From Bacteroidales bacterium (GTDB lineage: Bacteria > Bacteroidota > Bacteroidia > Bacteroidales > P3), in the NCBI GenBank assembly GCA_024400495.1, contig JAKSMR010000009.1:16957-80956 (forward strand): a stretch of DNA of 64,000 nucleotides, in the 5' to 3' direction. Below, piece after piece: positions 1 to 8,541 of this stretch. How positions within the stretch are numbered: the stretch's first letter is position 1; every line of letters begins with the position of its first letter. The notes below the pieces were generated by a model that saw nothing but the letters and a program-made list of their open reading frames with translations, was not told the DNA's origin and ran no database searches. Both the position numbers and the translations under genes were made by a program.

Positions 1-611
1 CCATGGTCGTCGGTGAGGTGCCAATGGAATCGGTTGAGTTTATAGAGGGCCATCAGGTCAAGATGTTTCTTGATGTCCTTCGTGCTGAAGAAGTGGCGCG
101 ATACGTCTCTCATGCTTCCTCTCCATTCGAAGGCGGGGTAGTCCTGGATGACGCAGCAGGGCATTATGATCTTGCTGTAGTGTGCCTTGGTGATGTCTTC
201 GGGAAGCATCTGTATGAGGGTCTGGAAGCCATAGAAGATGCCGGTCTCGGTGTTGGCGGAGATGTAGATTCCGTTAGGACGTACCTCGAGGATATAACCC
301 TCGTCGCCGATGACGTCGTTGCGGGTCTGGTTGATGACGAGAGCGATGCAGTTGTCGTTATCGACGCCGCTGAGCGAGGTCCGGATGTCCATCTTGCGGA
401 GTGATTTCTTGATATAGTTTACCGTGCTGGAGTTCTGACCGGCTCCGTCGATGAAGAGCTGGGTCTTTCCGCTAATGGTGAAGGTGCCCTCTTTCTGCAC
501 CAGGAATACCGGTTCGGGCACGATGGCGTAGCTCTCTACTGTGATTCGACGGCCGCAGCCCACAGCGAGCAGCAGGGTTAAAGCAATGAGTATGAGTTTA
601 TATGCGCGCAT
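1..611 (-). CDS. GH20 beta-N-acetylhexosaminidase lipoprotein, N-terminal part (runs off the left edge)
   Basis: Read on the minus strand from ATG at 611, the frame stays open to the window edge (203 codons). It begins with a short hydrophobic signal ending in a lipobox-like LLLAVGC-G, so it is probably an outer-membrane or periplasmic lipoprotein. A GH20b-type N-terminal domain is followed by the start of the GH20 barrel, recognisable from WRGSMRDVSRHF, then MALYKLNRFHWHLTDD, the family's typical first-strand motifs. GH20 enzymes remove terminal GlcNAc/GalNAc from glycans. The catalytic Asp-Glu pair would lie outside the window, so activity cannot be judged. A GH29 fucosidase 2 kb away fits host-glycan degradation. 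Family call is firm; substrate is inferred. Confidence 0.88.
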   Translation of the reverse strand, partial: MRAYKLILIALTLLLAVGCGRRITVESYAIVPEPVFLVQKEGTFTISGKTQLFIDGAGQNSSTVNYIKKSLRKMDIRTSLSGVDNDNCIALVINQTRNDVIGDEGYILEVRPNGIYISANTETGIFYGFQTLIQMLPEDITKAHYSKIIMPCCVIQDYPAFEWRGSMRDVSRHFFSTKDIKKHLDLMALYKLNRFHWHLTDDH

Positions 612-643
612 TATATAATAATAATTATCTTTGTTACAATCTG

Positions 644-676
644 CAAAGATACGAAAAATAATTCATCCGTCGCAAA
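644..676 (-). promoter_or_regulatory. Bacteroidota-type promoter of the GH20 gene
   Basis: On the minus strand TTTG (676-673) and TATCTTTG (651-644) are separated by 21 bp. This matches the Bacteroidota sigma-ABfr -33/-7 consensus and lies 33 bp upstream of the GH20 ATG. Confidence 0.7.
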
Positions 677-774
677 AATCTTTCTCGGCAGAGATGTACG
701 TCTGTCGGACAGTCTTGGCGTCGGTTCGGCAGAGGAGTATCGGGATGAGGAGCGATTTGCCTGGTTGACGGCTG

Positions 775-2532
775 TTAGATCCTTGGTATGGCGTCGATTA
801 GACCCTGGGTGTAGGGGTCTTGGGGGTTGGTGTAGATTTCGTCGGATTGTCCCAGTTCGACGATGTTGCCCTGTCGCATGACCATTATGCGGTCGGAGAG
901 GAATCGTACTACGCTGAGGTCGTGGGAGATAAAGATATAGGTGTAGTGGTATCTCCTCTTCAGGTCGTTGAGCAGGTTAAGCACTTGGGCTTGGACCGAT
1001 ACGTCGAGGGCAGAGACGGATTCGTCACAAATCACCAGCTCGGGCTTCAGGATAAGTGCTCGTGCTATGCAGACACGTTGGCGCTGTCCGCCTGAGAGTT
1101 CGTGGGGGTATCGGTTGTACCATTCGGGGTCAAGGCCGACCTGTTCCATGAGCTCCATCACTCGCTCTCGTCCGCCTTTGATTCCGTGTACTTTAAGGGG
1201 CTCTAGGATGGCGTTGCCGATGGTGATGCGGGGGTTGAGGGAGGAGTAGGGGTCCTGGAAGATGATCTGCAGCTTGGGCCGTAGTGATCGCATCTGGTGC
1301 TGGTTGAGCTGGTCGAGGCGTTTGCCGCGATATTCTATCGAGCCGGAGGCGCTGTCGATGAGCCTCAAGAGTGTGCGTCCGAGAGTGGTCTTCCCGCATC
1401 CGGACTCGCCTACAAGTCCGAGGGTCTCTCCCTGCATCACATCGAAAGAGAGGTGGTTGACGGCGGTAAGCTGCTGCTTGGGTTTGCCAAAGAGCGTGCG
1501 CTTGAGCGTGTAGGTGACGGAGAGGTCGCGCACGGTAAGGAGCGGGACGTGCTCTTCGGTGTCGGCTCCCGGCACTTGCTCTTGCGTGGAGATGTTGGGG
1601 GCTTCAGTTGTGTCTGAACGGGTTGTACCTGATGAAGGTTGGGGCTCTCTGTTTTTTATGATGTCGGGCTCTTGTCCTTGTGCTTCGTCAAGGAATTCCT
1701 GGACGGTAGGCAGGTGCAAGGGGCGGCCGGATTGGGGCGGACGACAGGCGAGAAGCCCTTTGGTGTAGGGCTTCTGGGGGTTCCTTAGGACTTGTCCGGT
1801 AGGACCTTGCTCGACAATTTCGCCACGATACATCACGGCTACTTCGTCGGCGATCTGGGCGATGACTCCGAGGTCGTGGGAGATGAAGATGATGCCGATA
1901 TTGTGCTTTTTCTGTAGTTCTTTAAGCAGGTCGAGGATGGTCTTCTGGACCGTGACGTCGAGTGCTGTGGTGGGCTCGTCGGCGATGATGAGCGACGGGT
2001 TGCAGACCAGCGCCATAGCTATCATGACGCGCTGTTTCTGTCCTCCGGAGATCTCGTGGGGATAGCTGTTGAAGATCTTCTCCGGGCGGGGCAGCAACAC
2101 CTCTTTGAAGAGGTCGATGACACGCTCCTTGGCCTCTTGGGGGCTTACTTTCTCGTGGAGCATGAGCATTTCGACGACTTGCTTTCCGCATTTCTGGACG
2201 GGATTCAGGGCGGTCATGGGCTCCTGGAAGACCATGGAGATGTATTCGCCGCGAATCTTCCGCATATCGGCTTCGTCCAGCTGGAGGAGGTCGATAACCG
2301 GTCCTTTCTTGGTGTGGTAGAGTGCCGTTCCTCCGACGACTTTGGCCGAGTGTGGGAGCAGCCCCATGAGCGACATACTGCTGACGGATTTGCCTGATCC
2401 TGACTCTCCTACGATGCCGAGTGTGTGCCCGCGACGTAGGGTGTAGCTGACGTCGTGCACCACATGGCGGGAACCGAAATCGATGCTCAGTCCCGACACT
2501 TCAAGGAGTATGTCTTTATCCAGATTTTCCAT
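775..2532 (-). CDS. Fused two-domain oligopeptide-type ABC transporter ATPase
   Basis: A 585-residue protein with two complete ABC ATPase domains, as in DppD-DppF or YejF-type fusions. Domain 1 has Walker A GESGSGKS at 42-49, signature ISGGQKQR at about 161-168 and Walker B LIIADEP at 181-187. Domain 2 has Walker A GESGCGKT at about 375-382 and signature LSGGQRQR. A linker of about 60 residues rich in Gln, Thr and Glu joins them. Each half carries the NPxxPYTxGL C-terminal motif of the oligopeptide/nickel family. It would power peptide uptake from the inner membrane, but no permease or binding-protein gene is adjacent, so the partners must be elsewhere. It is divergent from the fucosidase. 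Confidence 0.9.
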   Translation of the reverse strand: MENLDKDILLEVSGLSIDFGSRHVVHDVSYTLRRGHTLGIVGESGSGKSVSSMSLMGLLPHSAKVVGGTALYHTKKGPVIDLLQLDEADMRKIRGEYISMVFQEPMTALNPVQKCGKQVVEMLMLHEKVSPQEAKERVIDLFKEVLLPRPEKIFNSYPHEISGGQKQRVMIAMALVCNPSLIIADEPTTALDVTVQKTILDLLKELQKKHNIGIIFISHDLGVIAQIADEVAVMYRGEIVEQGPTGQVLRNPQKPYTKGLLACRPPQSGRPLHLPTVQEFLDEAQGQEPDIIKNREPQPSSGTTRSDTTEAPNISTQEQVPGADTEEHVPLLTVRDLSVTYTLKRTLFGKPKQQLTAVNHLSFDVMQGETLGLVGESGCGKTTLGRTLLRLIDSASGSIEYRGKRLDQLNQHQMRSLRPKLQIIFQDPYSSLNPRITIGNAILEPLKVHGIKGGRERVMELMEQVGLDPEWYNRYPHELSGGQRQRVCIARALILKPELVICDESVSALDVSVQAQVLNLLNDLKRRYHYTYIFISHDLSVVRFLSDRIMVMRQGNIVELGQSDEIYTNPQDPYTQGLIDAIPRI

Positions 2533-2572
2533 TATTTATTATTAAAAACGCAGATAATTGAAAAAAAGTATG

Positions 2573-2580
2573 TACCTTTG
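2573..2580 (+). promoter_or_regulatory. -7 box upstream of the GH29 gene
   Basis: TACCTTTG matches the Bacteroidota TAnnTTTG -7 element and lies 29 bp before the fucosidase ATG. No clear TTTG -33 box is visible at the usual distance, so this rests on the -7 box and its position. Confidence 0.5.
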
Positions 2581-2609
2581 CAAATTATTATTGGAAAAAA
2601 ATATCGACC

Positions 2610-4097
2610 ATGAAGAAACATATCATCCTTTTTGCTGCCCTTCTGCTCTCTGCCTTGGGCGCAGGAGCACAGGTGGCTGTCAACGCCGATAGCGCCAGCC
2701 TCACTCCCGCTCAGAAATGCATCCATCACCCTCGTCATTATACCGAGGAACAGATGCCCGAGGACAATCCTATCATCGTCGATCGTCTCGAGGAGTGGAA
2801 GGACCTCAAGTTCGGCTTCATGGTCCATTGGGGCATCTACGCCCAATGGGGCGTGGTGGAGTCGTGGAGCATCTGTAGCGAGCCTTGGATCACTCGCGAC
2901 GGCCGCGACTATATGACCTATGTGCAGAGCTATCGCGCTCTCAACAAGAGTTTCAAGCCTACCAAGTTCGACGCCAACCGATGGGCAAAGAATGCTGCCG
3001 ATGCCGGCATGAAATATGTGGTCTTCACCACCAAACATCACGACGGATTCTGCATGTTCGACTCGAAATATACTGACTACACAATCTCCAACAAGAGCTG
3101 CCCCTATAGCAAGAAGATCGACTCCGACGTCACCCGCTCCATCGTGGAGACGTTCCGCTCCAAAGGCTTCTGGACAGGCCTCTATTTCTCCAAGCCCGAC
3201 TGGCATTGCCCCGACTATTGGGCTCCCGAATGGGCCACTCCCGACCGCAATGTCAACTACGATCCTCAGCAGGATCCCGAGCGTTGGCAACGCTATTGCG
3301 ACTTCACCTACAACCAGATCTATGAGCTGACCCACAACTACGGTCCTATCGACATCCTCTGGCTCGATGGCGGCTGGGTTCGTCCCGAATGGAGCATCAC
3401 CCCCGAGATCCGCGAGTGGCTCGGCTGTCGCGGCTACGTGCAGGATATCGATATGCCCGCTATCGCCAAGATGGCCCGCGAGAAAATACCCGATCTGCTC
3501 ATCGTCGACCGTAGCGTGGGCGGAAAATACGAGAACTACACCACTCCCGAACAGCAGATCCCCCAGTCCTATATGCCCCAGCCTTGGGAGACTTGTATGA
3601 CCATGGGCGACAGCTGGTCCTATGTGCCTAACGACAACTACAAGTCCACCAACACCCTCATCCATACCCTCTGCGATGTGGTGGCCAAAGGAGGAAACCT
3701 GCTGCTCAACGTCGGCCCCGACGCCTATGGTGTGCTCCCCGAGCGTGCCGTTGTGCGCATGAAAGAGATCGGCCAATGGCTCAAGATCAACGGCGAGGCT
3801 ATCTACGAAACCCGTCCTCTGATGCCTTTCGTTGACGGAAGATGGCGTCTCACCCAGAGCAAGGACGGCAAGACGGCCTATGCTATCTATCTCCTCGACG
3901 AAGGCGAGGCTATGCCCGAAGTGGTGACCTTGCCTAAGTTCGACCGCAATCCCGTGAAGGTCTCCCTGCTCGGCAAAGGCGGTAGCGTGAAGATGCGCCA
4001 GGATGGCAGCAATACCGAGCTCTACGTCCATCCCTCCGAGAGCAACCATGCTGTGGCTTTCAAAGTGCAGTTTGAGAAAACTAAGAAAGGCAGATAA
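2610..4097 (+). CDS. Secreted alpha-L-fucosidase, GH29
   Basis: A 495-residue protein with an N-terminal Sec signal ending near GAGAQ, so it is exported. GH29 landmarks include KFGFMVHWGIYAQWG, YVVFTTKHHDGFCMF, a WTGLYFSKPDWHCP segment and GPIDILWLDGGW, whose Asp (about residue 253) fits the family nucleophile. The later segment VVAKGGNLLLNVGPDAYG is also typical. These retaining enzymes release alpha-linked fucose from host or plant glycans. The C-terminal 80 residues look like the small beta domain usual in the family. It is followed by a strong terminator at 4183-4231, so it is probably monocistronic. The long antisense frame 2532-4049 is a shadow. Confidence 0.95.
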   Translation: MKKHIILFAALLLSALGAGAQVAVNADSASLTPAQKCIHHPRHYTEEQMPEDNPIIVDRLEEWKDLKFGFMVHWGIYAQWGVVESWSICSEPWITRDGRDYMTYVQSYRALNKSFKPTKFDANRWAKNAADAGMKYVVFTTKHHDGFCMFDSKYTDYTISNKSCPYSKKIDSDVTRSIVETFRSKGFWTGLYFSKPDWHCPDYWAPEWATPDRNVNYDPQQDPERWQRYCDFTYNQIYELTHNYGPIDILWLDGGWVRPEWSITPEIREWLGCRGYVQDIDMPAIAKMAREKIPDLLIVDRSVGGKYENYTTPEQQIPQSYMPQPWETCMTMGDSWSYVPNDNYKSTNTLIHTLCDVVAKGGNLLLNVGPDAYGVLPERAVVRMKEIGQWLKINGEAIYETRPLMPFVDGRWRLTQSKDGKTAYAIYLLDEGEAMPEVVTLPKFDRNPVKVSLLGKGGSVKMRQDGSNTELYVHPSESNHAVAFKVQFEKTKKGR

Positions 4098-4148
4098 GAC
4101 TCCCTTCGCAACCCTCCGTCAAAGACAATCGGACTGATATCCTAGATC

Positions 4149-4166
4149 TTTTTTTTCGGGGGGGGG
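4149..4166. repeat. Homopolymer junction T8-C-G9
   Basis: Eight T, one C and nine G in a row, 50 bp after the fucosidase stop. The same T8-C-G motif with six G occurs at 51231-51245, also next to an 11-bp-period tract. Such runs are prone to slippage; no promoter or coding frame depending on it is apparent here. Confidence 0.6.
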
Positions 4167-4182
4167 TATATATTGACATAAA

Positions 4183-4231
4183 CGAGAGAAGCAACAGGCA
4201 TCTAGTAGACCTTTGCTTCTCTCGCTTTTTT
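4183..4231 (+). terminator. Intrinsic terminator of the GH29 gene
   Basis: A perfect 12-bp stem (4183-4194 with 4213-4224) encloses an 18-nt loop and is followed by C and then six T. It lies 85 bp after the fucosidase stop. Confidence 0.8.
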
Positions 4232-4327
4232 CCGGCTCTTTTTCTTCTGGAGATGTCGTAAGACGGATCGGCAGGGGCTGTTTTCTTTTGTGCTTTTTCC
4301 GGATGGATATCGTATAGGTTCCATATT

Positions 4328-4466
4328 CTAGCATCGTATTAGCGTCGTACCAACGTCGTATTAAACCCGACTCAAACCCGACTCAAATCCGACTTAATTC
4401 CCACAAAAGCCGGAATTGAGTCGGAATTGAGTCGGAATTGAGTCGGATTTGATGGCCGACTGATAG
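4328..4466. repeat. 11-bp-period repeat tract 1, with inverted arms
   Basis: Seven consecutive 11-bp units run from 4328 to 4404, changing gradually from ttagcgtcgta-like to tcaaacccgac-like words. After a 7-bp spacer, units ggaattgagtc (three exact copies, 4412-4444) and two degenerate copies follow. The right units are near reverse complements of the left ones, so 4361-4404 can pair with 4412-4455. The tract sits in a 510-bp gap between convergent genes and lies between their two terminators. No gene is supported in this gap; the 71-codon minus frame at 4119-4334 covers the fucosidase terminator and looks spurious. Confidence 0.85.
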
Positions 4467-4557
4467 CTGTCTGCTGCCTTGCTGATATAAGGCTCCTCGT
4501 CCGATGGCTCTCCGGTCTTCCGGATTAGGCTGCAGGAGGGGTAAAGATGCTAAAAAG

Positions 4558-4585
4558 AAAAAGGCCGCCGTTGGGCGACCTTTTT
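4558..4585 (-). terminator. Intrinsic terminator of the lipoprotein gene at 4608-5183
   Basis: Read on the minus strand, a stem formed by 4573-4585 and 4558-4569 (11 of 13 positions pair) with a 3-nt loop runs into a T-rich tract. It lies 23 bp beyond the stop of the lipoprotein gene. Confidence 0.7.
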
Positions 4586-4607
4586 ATGTGATATAATCTG
4601 TTGGGGA

Positions 4608-5183
4608 TTATTTCTGACCGGCTTTGATAGACTTGTTGGCGGTCTGCTCGTAAGCGATGCCGTAAATGGTAACGCCATTGTTGTCAACCTTGATCTTAGC
4701 CCAACCATAGTGGGTTGCGCCGTTCTTGGCCATCTTGAAGCCTACATAGCCGGTTCTGTTGTACCAAGTGGTATTGTCGTCCATGTAGAGCGAAGCGCTG
4801 TTGTTGGAGGTGAAGCGGCTTGATGCGCCAATCTCGGTACCTTCTGCAAGAAGGGCAACATTGTCGTAGCCCCATTCGACGCCAGTTTCAGAAACGATGC
4901 CAGCACCAGTCTCGTAAATCGAAATCAGGTAGCCAAAGCCATCCTCGATGGTATAGTTGAATTCTTCGGAAGAGACGCCAGGGATGAAGGGGTGTACGCC
5001 ACTACCGTAAACAACAGGATTTGAAGTGTAGTCGGTATAAGCGATGGTAGAGCTACCGCCATTGTTACCGCCACCGGCATTGTTGTTGCCGCTGTTGTTG
5101 GTGTCTTCTTCTTTGCTGCAGGATGCGAGGGTGAGTGCGCCAGCGAGGAGCACGAGACCCATGAGTTTAAAGATGTTCTTCAT
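4608..5183 (-). CDS. Small secreted lipoprotein of unknown function
   Basis: The start at 5183 (MKNIFKLMG) gives 191 residues and an immediate lipoprotein signal with lipobox LTLASC. The longer frame to 5531 would add 116 residues of low quality that overlap the ClC gene antisense, so I reject it. After the Cys comes a low-complexity linker rich in Asn, Gly and Ser, then about 140 residues of beta-like sequence (for example TWYNRTGYVGFKMAKNG and HYGWAKIKVDNNG). The HYGWAKIKV stretch resembles short beta modules in Bacteroidota surface proteins, but I do not recognise a named family. It would be anchored in the outer or inner membrane by its lipid. It has its own terminator, so it is probably a single transcription unit. 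Confidence 0.8.
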   Translation of the reverse strand: MKNIFKLMGLVLLAGALTLASCSKEEDTNNSGNNNAGGGNNGGSSTIAYTDYTSNPVVYGSGVHPFIPGVSSEEFNYTIEDGFGYLISIYETGAGIVSETGVEWGYDNVALLAEGTEIGASSRFTSNNSASLYMDDNTTWYNRTGYVGFKMAKNGATHYGWAKIKVDNNGVTIYGIAYEQTANKSIKAGQK

Positions 5184-5277
5184 TGTATAAAAAGTTTTTT
5201 TTGATTGATTTCTGTATTTATTATATGACGCAAAAGGATGTTGTTTTGTTGCAGAGGGAGCGAATATTTTGATTTCT

Positions 5278-7071
5278 CTATTCCTCCGAAACGTTGCGAA
5301 CGAAGCGTCGGTAGGCGGAGAAGAGGTTGGCTCGGGAGAGCATTCCCACATAACGGCCCTGCTCGTCGACGACCACAAGGTTGTAGCGGTCTTTCCCTTC
5401 CTGGAAACGGGCCACAACATCCTGAGGAGGATCGGAGAGGCAGACGACATCGCCTTTATCGAGTGGATGCATGAACTCTTCGACGAAATGTTTGTCGTAG
5501 AACTCGGGGCGGAAGATGATCTTTCGCACATCGTCGAGATGGATGGCGCCGACGAATTTGCCGTCTTCGGAGAGCACGGGGAAGACGTTGCGACGGGAGT
5601 TCTGGATGGCGTTCACGAGGTCACGGAGGGTCTGTCCTTCGCGTACAGGGACGAAGTTGGTCTCGATGAGCTTGCGCATATTCATCAGCTGTACGGCCGA
5701 CTGGTCTTTGTCGTGGGTCATCAGGTCGCCCTGCTGGGCCAGCTTGCGGGCGTAGATAGAGTGTTTCTCGAAAGGATTGACGCAGATGAAGGTTACGGCC
5801 GAAGCGATAAGGAGGGGCACGATAAGTGCGTAGCCGCCTGTGATTTCGGCGATGAGGAGCACGGCCATGAAAGGTGCTTGCATGACGCCGGTCATCACGG
5901 CAGCCATGCCTACAAGGGCGAAATTGGCTGTGGACTGCACGGGAAGTCCCATCTGGTTGATGCAAAGGGCTACGAAATAGCCCGTGATGCCGCCAACGAT
6001 GAGCGAGGGACCGAAGGTTCCGCCTACGCCGCCGGAGCCCATGGTGACTGCTGTGGCGACGGCTTTGAGGAGGATGAGGACGAAGAGCATGAGGAGCACA
6101 GCCCACGACTCGTTGGCGAAGGAGTGGAAGATGCTATGCTCGAAGAGTGAGTCGCTATTGCCATGAAGGAGGTCGGTAAGGAAGGAGTAGCCCTCGCCGA
6201 AGAGGGGAGGGAAGAGGAAGATCATCACGCCCAGAGCGATGCCGCCAGCGACGAGCTTGTAGGAGGGTTTCTTCATTCGGGAGAAGATGCTCTCTACTTT
6301 GTCGCAGATGCGGAGGAAATAGACGGAGCTGAAGGCGCAGACGATGCCTAAGATGATGTAGAAGGGGATCTGGTCGAGCTCGAACAGCTCGCGGACGGTA
6401 AAGGCGAACTGCACGTGAGGACCCATGAGGAAGAAGGCCACGGCGGCGCTGCTGATGGAGGAGAGCAGCAACGAGATGGCCGAGGTCTTGGTGAGGTCGA
6501 ACATAAACACCTCTACCACGAAGAGCACGCCAGCGATGGGGGCCTTGAAGATGCCGGCGATGGCGCCGGCGGCGCCGCATCCGAGGAGGAGCTTGACGTC
6601 GTGAGTGGAGAGGCGGAAGAAACGTCCGATGTTGGAACCGATGGCGCTACCCGTGGAGGCGATAGGAGCCTCAAGTCCCACGCTGCCGCCGAAAGCTACG
6701 GTAAGGGTGGAGGCGACGAGGGAGGAATAGGTGTTCTTTAGTGGAAGGACGCCCTTCTTGCGCGAGATGGCGAGCAGCACGGAGGGAAGCCCGTGGCCGA
6801 TGTCGCCTCTCACCACATATTTCACGAAGAGGATGGTGAGCAGGATTCCCAAGGCGGGATAGATAAGCATCATAAAGTTTCCGCCCACGAAGGTGGAGGT
6901 GCCGAAACTGAGGAGGAAGGCATTGGTGTAGAGCACAGCCGTTTTGAGCGCGGTGGCCGCCAGTCCGGAACAGAGGCCTACAACGATACTGAGTATCCAA
7001 ACAAAAACTTGGTCGCTGATATGACGAAGTCGCCATACCATGAATCGCTTATATATAGTGTCGTTTTTCAC
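5278..7071 (-). CDS. ClC-family chloride channel/transporter with C-terminal CBS pair
   Basis: A 597-residue membrane protein. Residues 1-445 form the ClC core with many hydrophobic helices, and about 455-590 form two CBS domains. Aligned by spacing with the E. coli exchanger, the selectivity-filter motif GSGIP is GHGLP (92-96, His for Ser). The gating motif GREGP is GLEAP (132-136), which keeps the gating Glu134. The site of the intracellular proton glutamate (E203 in E. coli) is Val188, in the segment GVLFVVEV. The motif GGTFGPSL is present. ClC proteins move chloride or other anions; the missing proton glutamate suggests channel-like or altered coupling, which is inference. CBS domains usually bind adenine nucleotides. 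It is divergent from the OmpA-like gene. Confidence 0.93.
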   Translation of the reverse strand: MKNDTIYKRFMVWRLRHISDQVFVWILSIVVGLCSGLAATALKTAVLYTNAFLLSFGTSTFVGGNFMMLIYPALGILLTILFVKYVVRGDIGHGLPSVLLAISRKKGVLPLKNTYSSLVASTLTVAFGGSVGLEAPIASTGSAIGSNIGRFFRLSTHDVKLLLGCGAAGAIAGIFKAPIAGVLFVVEVFMFDLTKTSAISLLLSSISSAAVAFFLMGPHVQFAFTVRELFELDQIPFYIILGIVCAFSSVYFLRICDKVESIFSRMKKPSYKLVAGGIALGVMIFLFPPLFGEGYSFLTDLLHGNSDSLFEHSIFHSFANESWAVLLMLFVLILLKAVATAVTMGSGGVGGTFGPSLIVGGITGYFVALCINQMGLPVQSTANFALVGMAAVMTGVMQAPFMAVLLIAEITGGYALIVPLLIASAVTFICVNPFEKHSIYARKLAQQGDLMTHDKDQSAVQLMNMRKLIETNFVPVREGQTLRDLVNAIQNSRRNVFPVLSEDGKFVGAIHLDDVRKIIFRPEFYDKHFVEEFMHPLDKGDVVCLSDPPQDVVARFQEGKDRYNLVVVDEQGRYVGMLSRANLFSAYRRFVRNVSEE

Positions 7072-7113
7072 TGTGTTTCAATAGGGTTAAGTCGCACACA
7101 TCGTTTTTCCGCA

Positions 7114-7121
7114 CAAAGATA
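7114..7121 (-). promoter_or_regulatory. -7 box upstream of the ClC gene
   Basis: On the minus strand TATCTTTG matches the Bacteroidota -7 element, 42 bp upstream of the ClC ATG. A second copy lies at 7130-7137. Neither has a TTTG at ideal spacing. Confidence 0.45.
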
Positions 7122-7245
7122 GTAGAAGGCAAAGATAAGAAAAAAATCGCAAATAGGAATGTTTTTTCTCTGCAAGGCACAATATTTTTCTTCTGTCGAC
7201 GTTAAATAAAATATAAGTAAGTAACAAAAATATCACATCAGAAAT

Positions 7246-8193
7246 ATGAAACGTACACTTCTACTCGTTGCTTTGGCCTGTGCCGGTCTTTCGTCGTGTG
7301 TGACGATGAGCAAATATGAGACCCTTCAGGCTCAGCACAATATGCTTAAGAAAGAGCACAACGTAACCCGTCAGGAGCTGCAGGATATGAAGGACGAATA
7401 TGCCTCCCTCCAGCGCCAGTTTCAGAGCCAGAGTGCCGAAATTACCGACCTCAATATGCTGCGCCTCGAGCAGGAAGGCACTATCAAGGACCTCCATACC
7501 GAGATGGAAAACCTGCGTCTGGGCTACGATACCATCATCGAGAACTATATGCAGCAGATTAGCGGCAAGAACAAGAGCCTCGACAAAGCCAACAACCTCC
7601 TCGCTATCCGCACAAAAGAGCTGCAGGACAGAGAGAACGCCTTCGCCGTCAAGGAGCAGGCTCTGCTCGACAAACAGGCCGAGCTCGAGCGCGGACAGGC
7701 TGCCGCCAAGAAGGAGCTCGAAACCCTCCGCAACTCTGTCACCAACGCCCTTGTTGGCTTCAAGGACAAAGGTCTCAACGTGGAGGTGAAGGACAGCAAG
7801 GTATATGTCTCCATGGAGAGCAAGCTGATGTTCTCGTCGGGCAGCTGGACCGTCTCGAAGGAAGGACAGGAGGCCATCCAGAACCTCGCTAAAGTGCTCG
7901 AAGACAACCCCGATCTGAATATCATGGTGGAAGGTCATACCGACAACGACGCCTTCAAAGGTGCTACTGCCGTGAAGGACAACTGGGACCTTAGCGTGAT
8001 GCGTGCTACCGCCATCGTGAAGCTCCTGCTGCAGTATGGCAAGAATATCGACCCCATCCGCATCGAAGCCAGCGGCCATAGCGAATATGCCCCCAAGGTG
8101 CCCAACAACAGCGCCGCCAACAAGGCTCAGAACCGCCGTACCGAGATTATCCTCACGCCTAATCTCGACGCTTTGATGAAGGTGGTGAAATAG
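7246..8193 (+). CDS. OmpA-family lipoprotein with coiled coil
   Basis: A 315-residue protein. It starts with a lipoprotein signal (lipobox LSSC at about 14-17), followed by roughly 150 residues of charged heptad-like sequence predicted as coiled coil. The C-terminal 120 residues are an OmpA/MotB peptidoglycan-binding domain, with NIMVEGHTDND, a LSVMRATAIV helix and QNRRTEIIL. Such proteins are anchored in the outer membrane and tether it to peptidoglycan. The gene stands alone between the divergent ClC gene and the sigma-factor operon. An 11-bp repeat tract follows at 8328. The domain call is firm; the specific cellular role is not known. Confidence 0.92.
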   Translation: MKRTLLLVALACAGLSSCVTMSKYETLQAQHNMLKKEHNVTRQELQDMKDEYASLQRQFQSQSAEITDLNMLRLEQEGTIKDLHTEMENLRLGYDTIIENYMQQISGKNKSLDKANNLLAIRTKELQDRENAFAVKEQALLDKQAELERGQAAAKKELETLRNSVTNALVGFKDKGLNVEVKDSKVYVSMESKLMFSSGSWTVSKEGQEAIQNLAKVLEDNPDLNIMVEGHTDNDAFKGATAVKDNWDLSVMRATAIVKLLLQYGKNIDPIRIEASGHSEYAPKVPNNSAANKAQNRRTEIILTPNLDALMKVVK

Positions 8194-8213
8194 GCTCTCT
8201 TTCGAACGGGATG

Positions 8214-8231
8214 TCCTCTTCGGAAAGAGGA
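8214..8231 (+). terminator. Possible hairpin after the OmpA-like gene
   Basis: A perfect 7-bp stem (tcctctt with aagagga) and 4-nt loop begin 20 bp after the stop. No U-tract follows, so termination is uncertain. Confidence 0.4.
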
Positions 8232-8327
8232 ACAGTAATGCGCGTAATTGATATAAGGTGATTGCGCGCATTTCTTATGGCGGCCTCTAAGGAATTCGTA
8301 AAAAACTAGTTTTCAGAGGTCACCTTA

Positions 8328-8382
8328 TCCTAGCGTCGCCCTAGCGCCCCACTAGCGTCGCCCTAGCGTCCTACTACTATAG
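8328..8382. repeat. 11-bp-period repeat tract 2
   Basis: Four clear consecutive 11-bp units built on the word ctagcg (tcctagcgtcg, ccctagcgccc, cactagcgtcg, ccctagcgtcc) and a fifth decayed unit. It lies in the 348-bp gap between the OmpA-like gene and the sigma-factor gene. The rest of the gap holds A/T-rich sequence with no supported gene and no clear promoter boxes. Confidence 0.8.
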
Positions 8383-8541
8383 GGAATTCCCGACCTTACC
8401 AGCAGGCTGGTCCTTCCCAAGACCCGAGTCAGGCTGGCGCAAAAAAACTTTTTTCAGAAAAAATTGCAGCAGCCTGTAATATTTTCCGGTTTTCTGCGAC
8501 TACTATTGTGTAACCCGAAAAGATAAACGAAACAAAACCCG

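Noticed and set aside
2532-4049. 505-codon minus-strand frame opposite the fucosidase
   Set aside because: It is antisense to a full GH29 gene with signal peptide and motifs, and the translation has no family pattern.
4119-4334. 71-codon minus-strand frame
   Set aside because: It spans the T8-C-G9 run and the fucosidase terminator, and has a low-complexity basic translation.
5184-5531. N-terminal extension of the small lipoprotein
   Set aside because: The extension overlaps the ClC gene antisense and precedes a perfect lipoprotein signal starting at 5183.
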